This document shows, in pieces, positions 32,665 through 43,401 of a stretch of 64,000 nt of DNA. Within the stretch, counting starts at the first letter, position 1. Each line of letters starts with the position of its first letter. The stretch spans positions 1,612,001-1,676,000 of the forward strand of contig JAEVLN010000004.1 in assembly GCA_018350325.1 (NCBI GenBank). Direction: 5' to 3'. This stretch comes from Globodera rostochiensis. Its lineage: Eukaryota; Nematoda; Chromadorea; Rhabditida; Heteroderidae. The position numbers and the translations under genes are program-made. The notes under the pieces are model-generated. The model saw only the letters and a list, made by a program, of their open reading frames with translations. It ran no database searches and was not told where the DNA came from.

Positions 32665-34463
32665 TTATGTGCCTTTTGTCAATGTGTACCGTACCGTATA
32701 CCGTATGGGGGGACCTTTTCCGTTCAGGGTTTCGCAATTTGCGCCGGAGTACTCTGGTCTGCAAATGCACGCAGAGCAATTTTTTGGATTCTGGAAACCG
32801 GTGTTGTGACATAGCGTGTCTGTTGCACAGGTCACTGAATATTTTTTTCATCCCAATTAAATATTTCTAATTTTAATTCTTTTACAATAATTCACGCTGG
32901 TTTTGTCGGAAAACAAACTCAGCGAGCAATACAGCCGGTTCATTTCAAGTACATCCCGGAAACTTGGCCAATGTTGTGGCCCGAAGGAGTTGCTGTATTC
33001 AGCGCCCTGTGTGGGCAGCAGAGTGGCACTTCCATTCTTTGAAAAGGCATCTACCAAAAAAAATGCTTAATGGATTGAAAATGTTTTTAGGAAAATAAAA
33101 TTATTTTTATTATTTTAGCTTTTTCCCGGTCCTTGAATCAATTTAAAATTTTTGGAAAAATAGTTTGTTTATTTTCATCATTTGATCAAAACCTGAAGAG
33201 ACTTAGAAAGAATTTTGCTATTTAAATCCTCCAAATTTACATACTTGCGCCGAAATGTGTAACGGCGCCAAGGTCATAACCAGCCGGCCAGCCGAGGAGA
33301 GTGTTGAAAGTTGGTCGATCGAACTGGTCCATAAAACTTGAGTTGGTGTTGCGCGCGTAAATCGAAGTTTTGCTGTCAAAGCGCGAATGTTCGTGCCAAA
33401 AACCCAAAGTATGCGCTAGTTGGTGATGAATTATTTCATCCTGAAAAAGTTTGCCAATGTTTACATTTTTTTATCAGTTAGTTATCATACAGATAAAAAA
33501 TGTTTGGACAGTATTATTATATTTTGATGCAATTTTTGTTTAATTAATTCTTAGACTTCTATTGTATTTTTTGCCCCGTAAATACCGATTCGCAACCGGG
33601 GCCAAGGTTGATTGGCTGCACGCCATCGTTGCCATCGATTGCGAGAATTCCAATTCTCGAATAGCAGCCATTGTCGGCGTTTGTGAAATGAATTCGGTTG
33701 CCTGGGGCTATGTCCCCCTCGGTCAAATTCAGACAGGTTTGTTTGTGCCAAAAGTCCACAGCCCGTTCAATGCGCTTTTTCGTTTCGTTGTCTAAAATTT
33801 AATCATTTATTATTAATTTCTTTATTTTTATATTTCTTCTGATTGCATAATATTTTTTATTTCAAAACGCCGCAAATAAATTTAATTATAAATTTTTGTT
33901 CTATGTTCTGGTTTGAATATTTTATTTTATTATTTATTTCTGGCACTTTTAGAGATTCACATCAAAAAATTAATTATTGAAATTTTCGCCGAAATTAAAT
34001 ATTTACTGATGCTCTCGTCGAAAGAGTATTTGATGTTCAGTGGCCATTGTCTCATGACAGCTTTGATTCCCGCTCCGCGCTTCAACCTGCCCGTTGCTTG
34101 TTCTGACACATCGCCAAACAGAAGTTGCACTTGCGCAGGGGTCAGAAAGATGTCGCCTTGCCACAACGCTCCCGAGAGTTTTGACTTTTCATTCAGCTCA
34201 AGAATTGACGGCGTCTTTTTTCTGTTTTCATTCGAATGCTTTGCACGGCATTCGTTTAGCTTCTTCAGCACCGATTGCAAATTCTCGTCCTTTTGCTGCT
34301 CTTCGATCAGTTTGTCCATCGCGGGCTTCATCTTTTCCCGATGCATTGCCAACAATTTCTTCACTTCATCGGCTTCATTCTCGTTGAACCCTGAACCGCT
34401 TCCAATTTCCAATTCGGTGGTCAGCAGCACAATTGCTATGGCGCCGAACCAAATTTGGTTCAT
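32665..34463 (-). CDS. Astacin-family protein B, predicted catalytically dead, CUB-less
   Basis: Five exons in phase: 34463-34007, 33791-33586, 33440-33245, 33050-32886, 32834-32665 (397 aa). Signal peptide MNQIWFGAIAIVLL, propeptide with WQGD, cleavage site RLKRGAG (about 125-131). The zinc site is HHQLAHTLGFWHEHSR: Gln in place of the catalytic Glu at about residue 228. The Met-turn is AVTHF. EGF-like module GFQNPKNCSACICRPEYSG follows. After KGPP the frame runs into former intergenic sequence (RYTVRYTLTKGT, then TAA), because a deletion of about 0.87 kb relative to unit 1 removed the CUB region. Both paralogs share the Gln, so the loss predates the duplication. Its frame is cleaner than that of copy A. 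Confidence 0.8.
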
Positions 34464-35124
34464 TTTGGGGGTGTAAAATTGAAATTTGTTAGCAATGGGA
34501 GGGATGGGATCGGGATTTAGGAAGCAAAGAATGGTTGATACCCTTGGAATTGGTGCCATTTTAAAGGCTTCAATGGTAAAGACCGATTAACTTTAATTTA
34601 TTCTAACCGGCACAAGCTTTCAACGTTCTTCTTATTCTCATTTTATTTATTTTCCTGCCCAATCATTGCAATTCTATTTATGTCTGCGAACGTGACGAGA
34701 ATACTTTTGGTTAATTAAACAAAATGACGCCATTCACCGTTTGTATCACGTCATTTATTTAGGTTTACCTACGAACAAATTAAAAAAACCAAATTTGCTA
34801 TTTAAAAATCATGCAAAAAATTCAAATTTGTTTTTTGTCGATATTTATCATTCTTCACATTTTTTATTCATGTTAGTTCGTTTACCCATGGCTAATATTT
34901 AATTTATTTTCAACAATTTATTCAAATAATAAATGCTTTACACTTCGCCAAATGCATTTGAATTGCCCAATAACACCGAAGGCCAAAAATATGGGCAAAT
35001 GTCGACCCAAAATTTAGACGCCTTTTGGTGCTTGGGCTGATGAGCAAAAATCAGATCGGTGACCAAAGGAAAAAGAAACGTGTAAATAAAGAATATCAAA
35101 ATAATTATTCAATCAAAATTATAT
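34464..35124. other. Spacer between astacin B and GT31 copy E
   Basis: Holds the astacin B upstream flank and the shared GT31 3' flank (TCACGTCATTTATTTAG at about 34748; CGCCAAATGCATTTGAATTG at about 34947). No gene seen. Confidence 0.6.
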
Positions 35125-36823
35125 TTAATTTGTGTCCGTTTTTGTCTCATTTGTAGCAGATGATTTGCACTTTGCTGTATGAATTTGTTCGTACACCCTT
35201 TTGTAATCCTCCACACTTTTGAAACGCGGCGTTAGACTTCCGCTGAATGCCGCAAATATAAACGGCACGCCCTTTTTGCATTGTTCGTTTTGTGGCACTA
35301 TCTAAACTGCTGGAGGGTAAAGTGCCAGTTTCCTCTTTATTATCGCACTTTTTGGTTCCCCCGGAAATGGGCACGGCCACTCTGGAACCGGACTACCGGG
35401 GGTTTGACGTGTTCGGCCAAGATGCCCGTGTATAGGGCATCGTCAACGCTGAAGCCGACCACCTCCGAAGTTTGTGCCATCACTGCTCGAACGGCTTGGC
35501 CAGTGCCAAAATAAGTGCCTCCTTGCATGTAATCCGGGTACAGCTTGCCGGGGAAATGCTTCTCTGACACATACCTAACAAAAATCAATAAATCGATTAA
35601 AATTCGTTAAAAAATGCCAAAAATTACCAACCAGTCGGAGTCAACCTCCCGAATGGGAATGTAGCCGGACATGACAAATCCGAAAAACGCGGCCCTCCCT
35701 TCAGCCTGTTTTCTGAACTTTTCGTCCACCCAAAATTTCCATCGTGCCAAGTCCACGACGGTGTCGTCGTCCGTTTTCATTACAAATTCGGCATTTGGAC
35801 AAAAATGCATTTGCCATTCAAATGCAACGAAGATCTGAGAAAACAAATTTATTACGGTCTAATACCGTAACCCTTCCCCCTCACCTTCAAATGCAAGTTA
35901 CGGTACGAATCCTCCAGGTCGTACCGTATCAAATCGCCATATTTTTGCTGTTCAACATCCAAAAGGGCGTCATCTTTTGCAGCCAATTTTCCTTCTGCTT
36001 TACTCGCGTTGCCAATCACAAAACGAATGATTACGTTGTTGGGCTGAATTTTGTTTTTTATAATTTATTTTTAAATTTGAATTTGAATTTCCCGCATTTT
36101 TTTTTGTTCAAATTCCTCCCACCGACCACCGCCCCTCCCCAACTCCGTCGAATGCCCTCCCGGCAAACGGCCGCATTCCGGCGGCTCATCACCAACACCA
36201 CGCCCAACACCGACCGGCCGGCACATGGAAAAGTGCCGGCGCCCAACGGCACTTTGACAACAAATGGCAAGTGAATGTTGGAGAAACGGACGACCGAAGA
36301 GAAAGTGAACATGGAATTGTTGGGGCAACGAGACGGAGGAGGGGGACGAGAAGTTGAAGGCGTTTGGGCCAGAGACATTGGCCTAAAACCATTCGTTAAG
36401 ATAAGCGAAAGGCGAAAAAAACACTTACGGCTTGGTGTCCGGACAATCGGTCAGTGAAAGACAATCCGTCATTGAAGGACAATCCGTCAATGGACAATCG
36501 GTCAGTGGACAATCCGCCAGTGAAGGACAATCCGTCAAAGGACACCTAATTTCTGATAAGCTAACAAATTTCTTAAAAACACATACGGCACGTGAAGAAA
36601 GTTGCGCCACAAAAGGAGGACCAACAGAAAGACTAACAGAAGAAAAGTGACCAAAATAAATAAGCAAAGGGCTCGGTACTTCTTGAATGAACTAATTGCA
36701 AATTAATTAAAAATAATAATTAATTTAATAATTTTCCAACCAAACGGACTGGCGAATGGGCAAAAGCCTCGCAAAATTCAATTTTCGGTTGCTGTTGAGG
36801 CGTTCAAAACGCTTTGTTGGCAT
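35125..36823 (-). CDS. GT31 beta-1,3-galactosyltransferase-like protein E, possible splice defect
   Basis: Seven exons by homology: 36823-36741, 36682-36587, 36382-36127, 36043-35885, 35834-35632, 35574-35349, 35301-35125 (about 399 aa). Anchor LFILVTFLLLVFLLVLLL; motifs KTDDDTVVDL, DLEDSYRNL and DDALYTG are intact. Problem: at the exon 2 acceptor the paralogs read TTCAG/GAAG, while this copy reads TTCAAGAAG. Using the remaining AG drops one base and brings an early stop. Either a nearby AG is used, or the copy is newly inactivated. Its N-terminal MPTKRFERLNSNRK matches copy F, its inverted partner, not C or D. Intron 2 holds an expanded GACAATCCGTCA minisatellite. Confidence 0.7.
36425..36545. 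repeat. GACAATCCGTCA minisatellite in GT31 E intron 2
   Basis: Seven or so degenerate 12-18-bp units (GGACAATCGGTCAGT, GGACAATCCGTCAAT). Homologous arrays sit in intron 2 of copies C, D and F with different unit numbers, so the locus is length-variable. On the minus strand it reads as repeated TDCPL, but GT-AG sites around it and phase continuity of the flanking exons mark it as intron. Confidence 0.8.
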
Positions 36824-36944
36824 TTTTTCTAAACGATTTATAAGAATTTAATGAATTGTCGCTGCTCGCCCAAAGCATTCGAACGCGACGATCTCGACTA
36901 AGTTGTTTGGAATTCGGGATCCCTGGGCCTCGGCCTCGGGACAG

Positions 36945-38235
36945 CCCAAAAAAGAAATTAGTTTTTGAAAATTCCGGTCTGGATTTTGCAAATGGCCTGA
37001 TCTGGGGCTTTATCAGGATTAAAAATCCCGGTTTCCTGGATATCCAGACCCTGGTGCTTCGACAAAAATACCAGGATTCCGGACTTCTGTCGCCGTTTAG
37101 GTATAGTCCCAAACAATTTTTGATTACCCCCCCCCCCCCTCCCAGCCCAACAAAAAAATTTGAGAATTTTTTAAATCAGGGAATTGATAGGGAATGTAAA
37201 ACGATTCAAATTTAACTGGATTTATCAGGATTAAAGCCCCTGGTTTCCTGGATATCCAGACCCTGGTGCTTCGACGAAAATACCAGGATTTCGGACTTGG
37301 AGTCCTGGGTCAGGCTGGATGCAGGTATCCTATTCGGCTAATTGTGTCACCAACGACGAGCAAATGTCAAATATAAAATGGATTTGAATATTTTTCACAC
37401 AATTCACCCAATTTTGACCAAACTGAAAATTGTGTTAATGGGGAAACCGATTTTCACCACTCCCAACACTCTTTTGCCGATTGAATAAATGATAAAATCA
37501 TTTTTTATGCAATGAACAAATTTTTTCTATTTGGCTGAAAAGGGTCGACGTGTTGCTTATGATTTATACTAAATTATGCGGAATCGGTCAGTCAAACATA
37601 TTAGTACGGCCCGGACTTGAGGACCGATCAAAAGTTCGATCAAGAGTCTCGATAGGTCCGTGCTCTACATATCAGTTTAGTGCCGCTACGGTTCAGAGAC
37701 GGGCACGGATCAGTGCCTATCCATTATAAAATTTCACGTAGCATTTATATCAACGGATAAATATAATTTTTAATAATTTTTGAGATCGTAAAAAAATGTC
37801 CGGGATAAATAAATAATGTAAAAAATAATGTAAATTTGTACAAATGAATTAATACTCAAAAAGTAGAATTGACAACTTTGACATTCGGACAGTTTTTGTC
37901 TTATTCGACCTTTGGACGATACGACGTTTGGACCGGTAGTCTTAATGCCAATATCATATTCACGACCGATTCCGAAGAGCTTTAAAGCTTTTTAGGGAGC
38001 AATCGCAAACTCCATTCACATCGCCCTAAAATTGCGGGGCCGGGATGCCAACCCTATTTTGAATGTGTGGGGAGCGGGAGGGGGAGGAAAGGGCTATAAG
38101 TCTGTGAAACGTGAAAATAAAATCAAAATAATTATTCAAAATTCAAAATAATATTTAATTTGGGTCTGTTTTTGACTCATTTGTAGATGATTTGCACTTC
38201 GCTGTATGAATTTGTTCGTACGCAGAAATTAATTG
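36945..38235. other. Spacer of the unit 2 GT31 inverted pair, left half
   Basis: Contains two copies of a CTGGATATCCAGACCCTGG repeat (about 37035 and 37250), a poly-C tract and the GGGTCGACGTGTTG word shared with unit 1 (25953) and 39745. No gene seen. Confidence 0.55.
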
Positions 38236-38481
38236 TCATCTGTTTTCATTCAAATGCACTGCACGGCATTCGTTTAGCTTCTTCAGCACCGATTGCAATT
38301 TCTCGTCCTTTTGCTGTTCTTCGATCAGTTTGTCCATCGCGGGCTTCATCTTTTCCCGATGCATTGCCAACAATTTCTTCACTTCATCGGCTTCATTCTC
38401 GTTGAACCCTGAACCGCTTCCAATTTCCAATTCGGTGGTCAGCAGCACAATTGCTATGGCGCCGAACCAAATTTGGTTCAT
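38236..38481 (-). pseudogene. Astacin exon 1 fragment (third copy)
   Basis: Encodes the signal peptide MNQIWFGAIAIVLL and propeptide up to KKLNECRA, then diverges to VHLNENR and a stop. The coding part matches astacin B (FNENEADEVKKL), while its upstream flank (38485-38850) matches that of astacin A. No catalytic domain follows. Confidence 0.85.
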
Positions 38482-38814
38482 TTTGGGGGTGTAAAATTGA
38501 AATTTGTTAGCAATGGGAGGGATGGGAATTTTAGGAATCAAAAAATGGTTGAAACGTTTGGGAAAGGTTCCTTTTAAACGCTTTAATGGTAAGGAATAAT
38601 GACCGACGCATTTGATTCATTCATTTTTCCCAATTTTTTGTTTAGTTTTATTTTAATAACATTTTGTTTTATCCCTAACCTTTTCGTAAGAATTTGTTTC
38701 ATTCATACAATAGTTTTATTAAATCATCCATATTTCTGTCTCCTTCCCTCTCTATTCATTTATTCCTTTTAATTTATGATTCAATTTTATTTTTATTAAA
38801 TTTAATCATTTTTA

Positions 38815-38985
38815 TCCAAGTTAAGGACAATTCGTCAAAGGACAACTAATTTCTGATAAGCTAACAAATTTCTTAAAAACACATACGGCACGTGAAGAAA
38901 GTTGCGCCACAAAAGGAGGACCAACAGAAAGGCTAACAGAAGAAAAGTGACCAAAATAAATAAGCAAAGGGCTCGGTACTTCCTG
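38815..38985 (-). pseudogene. Orphan GT31 exon 2 with intron 2 minisatellite
   Basis: Positions 38982-38887 match GT31 exon 2 (membrane anchor) with a good acceptor (CTTCAG) and donor (GTATGT), and the GGACAATTCGTCA remnant lies beyond. No exon 1 or 3 is adjacent. It is a leftover of another astacin-GT31 pair. Confidence 0.8.
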
Positions 38986-40127
38986 AAGAAGAGCAATCGC
39001 ATTTTATGGGAACTAATTGCAAATTAATTAAAAATTTAATTGAAAGTTGGCGAATGCTTGCCTTTAAATTTGTCAAAATTTCCTAAATTTTTAAGAAATT
39101 TTACCAGATTTTAATATTTAACTAACAAATTAAATTCCCAAAATATTTTTTAAAATGACATTTTTTAATTAGATTGTCCCAAATTGCAATTTAAAAAATT
39201 TATAGCAACCAAAGTTTATGATCGTGGAAATTTTTGCCCGAGAAACCAATTCGGCAAATTGAAATGTCGCATTGATATTCAAATGATATGATTAGAAAAC
39301 CATACCAAAAAATGATTGAAAATATAATATTAAATGTGAAAAAAAAAAATTAAAAAGTCAATTAAAAATTTAAAAAAGTTGTAACAATTTATAATTTTTA
39401 AATTAAAATTTAACAATTTAAACTCAGCTTAAAGTTGAGACATTCAAACTTTTCCGAATCATAGACAATTCATTCATTCAGCCAATCATTGCTTTTGTAA
39501 AAACTGTAAAATGTTTGTAGTCTTTGAATTGTTTAATAAAAATTTGAATTAAAAACTTTAAAGACTGACCATCTAACAACTACAAAATCTAAAGTATATG
39601 TATTTACCTTTCCTAATAAAAGTTATTCTGTATCTTTAAATTCTTAAAAATATTATATTAAATGTAAAAAATAATAAAATAATTTGAAAAGTTAATTCCG
39701 AGCGTTGACTGACCGGTTCCGCATAATTAGTGTGAATAATCAACACGTCGACCCTTTTAAGCCAAGATAGCATAACATTTTTTGCCTCTGTAGACTTTTG
39801 TTCTTGCTAAAATGTTTGAATTTCGGATAGAAAATTTTGTAAATTTTTTTGGTAAACTTTTTATTAAGAAAATTGGTCCCAAAAATTCTCAAATTTTCTT
39901 TGTTGGGCTGGGAGGAGGGGACTAAGCAAAAATTGTTTGCAACAATGCCAAAACGGCGACAGACTATTAAGAACTCTATCGGCCATGCTTTTCCTTGTCC
40001 AACTAAATCCCCTAAATCCCGAAGCCCAGGGATCCCGAATTCCAAACAACTTAGTCGAGATCGTCGCGTTCGAATTCTTTGGGCGAGCAGCAACAATTCA
40101 TTAAATTCTTTAAAGCGTTTAGAAAAA

Positions 40128-41914
40128 ATGCCAACAAAGCGTTTTGAACGCCTCAACAGCAACCGAAAATTGAATTTTGCGAGGCTTTTGCCCATTCGCC
40201 AGTCCGTTTGGTTAGAAAATTCTTAAATTAATCATTTTTAATTAATTAATTATTTTTAATCAATTTGAATTGGTTCACATAAAATGTGAAAAAATAACAA
40301 ATTCTTCAGGAAGTGCCGAGCCCTTTGCTTCCGTTTATTTATTTTGGTTACTTTTTTTTTGTTGGCCTTCCTGCTGATCATCCTTTTTCGGCGCAGCCTT
40401 CTTCACGTGCCGTATGTGTTTTTTAAGAAATTTTAGCTTATCAGAAATTAGTTGTCCTTTGACGAATTGTCCTTCACTGGCGGATTGTCCACTGACCGAT
40501 TGTCCATTGACGGATTGTCCTTCAATGACGGATTGTCTTTCACTGACCGATTGTCCGGACACCAAGCCGTAAGTGTTTTTTTCGCCTTTCGCTTATCTTA
40601 ACGAATGGTTTTAGGCCAATGTCTCTGGCCCAAACGCCTTCAACTTCTCGTCCCCCTCCTCCGTCTCGTTGCCCCAACAATTCCATGTTCAATTTCTCTT
40701 CGGTCGTCCGTTTCTCCAACATTCACTTGCCATTTGTTGTCAAAGTGCCGTTGGGCGCCGGCACTTTTCCATGTGCCGGCCGGTCGGTGTTGGGCGTGGT
40801 GTTGGTGATGAGCCGCCGGAATGCGGCCGTTTGCCGGGAGGGCATTCGACGGAGTTGGGGAGGGGCGGCGGTCGGTGGGAGGAATTTGAATAAAAATGCG
40901 GGAAATTCAAATTAAATTTAAAAATAAATTATAAAAAACAAAATTCAGCCCAACAACGTAATCATTCGTTTTGTGATTGGCAACGCGAGTAAAGCAGAAG
41001 GAAAATTGGCTGCAAAAGATGACGCCCTTTTGGATGTTGAACAGCAAAAATATGGCGATTTGATACGGTACGACCTGGAGGATTCGTACCGTAACTTGCA
41101 TTTGAAGGTGAGGGGGAAGGGGTACGGTATTCGACCGTATTGCATTGATTTTCTCAGATGTTCGTTGCATTTGAATGGCAAATGCATTTTTGTCCAAATG
41201 CCGAATTTGTAATGAAAACGGACGACGACACCGTCGTGGACTTGGCACGATGGAAATTTTGGGTGGACAAAAAGTTCAGAAAACAGGCTGAAGGGAGGGC
41301 CGCGTTTTTCGGATATGTCATGGCCGGCACCGGTCCCATTCGGGAGGTTAACTCCAAATGGTCGGTGATTTTTGGCATTTTTAACGAATTTTAATCGATT
41401 TATTGATTTTTGTTAGGTATGTGTCAGAGAAGCATTTCCCCGGCAAGCTGTACCCGGATTACATGCAAGGAGGCACTTATTTTGGCACTGCCCAAGCCGT
41501 TCGAGCAGTGATGGCACAAACTTCGGAGGTGGTCGGCTTCAGCGTTGACGATGCCCTATACACGGGCATCTTGGCCGAACACGTCAAACCCCCAGTGGCC
41601 CGGTTCCAGAGTGGCCGTGCCCATTTTCGGGCGGACCAAAAAGTGTGCAAATTAAGAGGAAACTGGCACTTTACCCTCCAGCAGTTTAGATAGTGCCACA
41701 AAACGAACAATGCGAAAAGGGCGTGCCGTTTATATTTGCGGCATTCAGCGGAGAGCAAACGCCGCGTTTCAAAAGTGTGGAGGATTACAAAAGGGCGTAC
41801 GAACAAATTCATACAGCCAAGTGCAAATCATCTGCTACAAATGAGACAAAATTATTTTATTTCAAAATGTTGGCTGAAAATCTCTTCACAAATGCGTCAA
41901 AATTCAAAATTTGA
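40128..41914 (+). CDS. GT31 beta-1,3-galactosyltransferase-like protein F
   Basis: The cleanest model: exons 40128-40210, 40310-40411, 40615-40870, 40949-41107, 41158-41360, 41417-41642, 41690-41914 join in phase to 417 aa. Residues 1-35 form a basic cytoplasmic tail; about 36-54 is the anchor (LFILVTFFLLAFLLIILF); a Pro-rich stem follows. In the catalytic domain: GIRRSW 138-143, VIRFVIG about 151-157, DLEDSYRNL 189-197, KTDDD 220-224 (DxD), WYVSEKHFP 268-276, DDALYTG 312-318. Length fits the family. Intron 2 (203 nt) contains the minisatellite, intron 6 is 47 nt. Head to head with copy E over a 3.3-kb spacer. Acceptor sugar unknown; Golgi type II enzyme by family knowledge. Confidence 0.87.
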
Positions 41915-42139
41915 CCCCCCCCCCCCTCCCCTAAAAGTTGTGCTTTGACTTTCTCAAAATAATCATTTGTAACAGGAAAATACTTAAATTTTGGGTTTAA
42001 TGAAGAATTGTCTCGAATTTGTGAATTTTAGCTATTAAATGAGCATTTTTTAATGCTCCGATCGATGCGGATTTTAAATAATTTGAGATCATTTAAATGG
42101 CATTATTTTTAATTTGTTGTGTCATTTTGTACACGGCAA

Positions 42140-42225
42140 TCCAACAACAAGCCTGCGTGGTTTAGTTGATAAGTTTCACGCGTCAAAATGCGTAAGTTGT
42201 AACAATGCCCGCAAGCAAAAACTTT
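42140..42225 (+). repeat. tRNA-like SINE remnant, unit 2 copy
   Basis: GCGTGGTTTAGTTGATAAG and CCCGCAAGC match the element at 29340. The B-box region is deleted, so it is more decayed. Confidence 0.5.
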
Positions 42226-42397
42226 TTTAATTTTTTTTTACATTAATATATTTTTTAAATGGACAATTTCAAATTTTTATTAAAAAATTTAAAGGATACA
42301 AACATTTTACAGTTTTTACAAAAGAAATGAATGAGAATGTCTATGATTCGGAAAAGTTTGTTTGATTTATCAAACAAATAATTTTGTCCATTTTTTG

Positions 42398-42851
42398 TCA
42401 TCGTCGCTTCCGTCCGAACAATGCGGGGAACCAATTGTTCACGTCGATGCCGAAATCCTTGAGGGGCCTGAGGGAATAATATTTTAATTAAAAAACAATT
42501 AGCAATAATGATGGCACTTTACATGTACGCCGGGCTCTCATAGACGACGGGCTTCAGCAAAGAACTAAGGTCCTGCGCATTAGCCTAAATTTTGTTTTTT
42601 GTAAAAATTTTAATGTAAAAAAATTGTTGCTTTTTTCAAATTAAAAAATTTGTAGGTTCAATAAATATATATTTTCTGTCAAAAATATTTTTTAAAAATT
42701 TTAGATGGTATATTAGTTTAAGTTAAAAAAATAAATTTGGTTTTTTCATTTTCCCTCAAAAACTGCGCCGTTTTAAAGTTCATTTTACCTCGTAAACAAA
42801 ATGAACAGCGATCAGCGAAGTGAAAATGAACAAAACGGTGATAAAATGCAT
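42398..42851 (-). CDS. Neuropeptide-like precursor 2 (NWFPALF-Gly-RKRR)
   Basis: Unit 2 copy of the precursor at 29648-30102, with exons 42851-42789, 42584-42523, 42467-42398 (64 aa). Same signal peptide and same NNWFPALFGRKRR end; one change is visible in the spacer (KDFGID for KDLGID). All splice sites are canonical here (GTAAAA, GTAAAG; TTTAG, CCTCAG), so if only one copy works it is probably this one. It lies 0.5 kb downstream of GT31 F on the other strand, with no sign of a shared promoter. Confidence 0.7.
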
Positions 42852-43401
42852 TTTTAAATTTTCGATTTAAATAAATTAAAATATTTTTAAAATTGACTTC
42901 GAATGCCCAATTATATAGTGCCGCCGGGTCTGAAGGTCACAATTAAAAGAATTGAATTATAACTTTTGAAGTGCAATAATTACGCGAAAAAACGGGTTTT
43001 TTGAGACGAAAAGGCGAATTTTTTCAAATAAAAAATTCAATTGAATATTCAATTAGAAATGCGTCAATTATTCGCCCACAAAATCCCATTAAATGCCAAA
43101 TTGGCACCCATTTTTTGAGGTGATTTGAATTTTTTTGAATGACGTAAATAATTAATCCCATTTTGTTTTGATTTTAAATTTTTGATCACAGACACTTTTA
43201 AAAGTGCATTTTGACAGAAAGAATTTAGACCTTTAGTCGGGCCCCGCAAACCATTTAAAGTTAGTCTCATTTATTAAAATAAAATAAAATAATTTGATGA
43301 AAAACAATGCCGATCATTCCTATATTTCCAAAAAGCTAAGATAATTTGATCAGAGATAATTTTTAGCATTTTTATGTACACATTTTTGATCAGATTTTTT
43401 T

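Noticed and set aside
36425..36667. Separate 80-residue protein ending in TDCP repeats upstream of GT31 E
   Set aside because: Exon phases of the flanking GT31 exons join perfectly across it in four paralogs, so it is intron 2 plus a shadow frame of exon 2.
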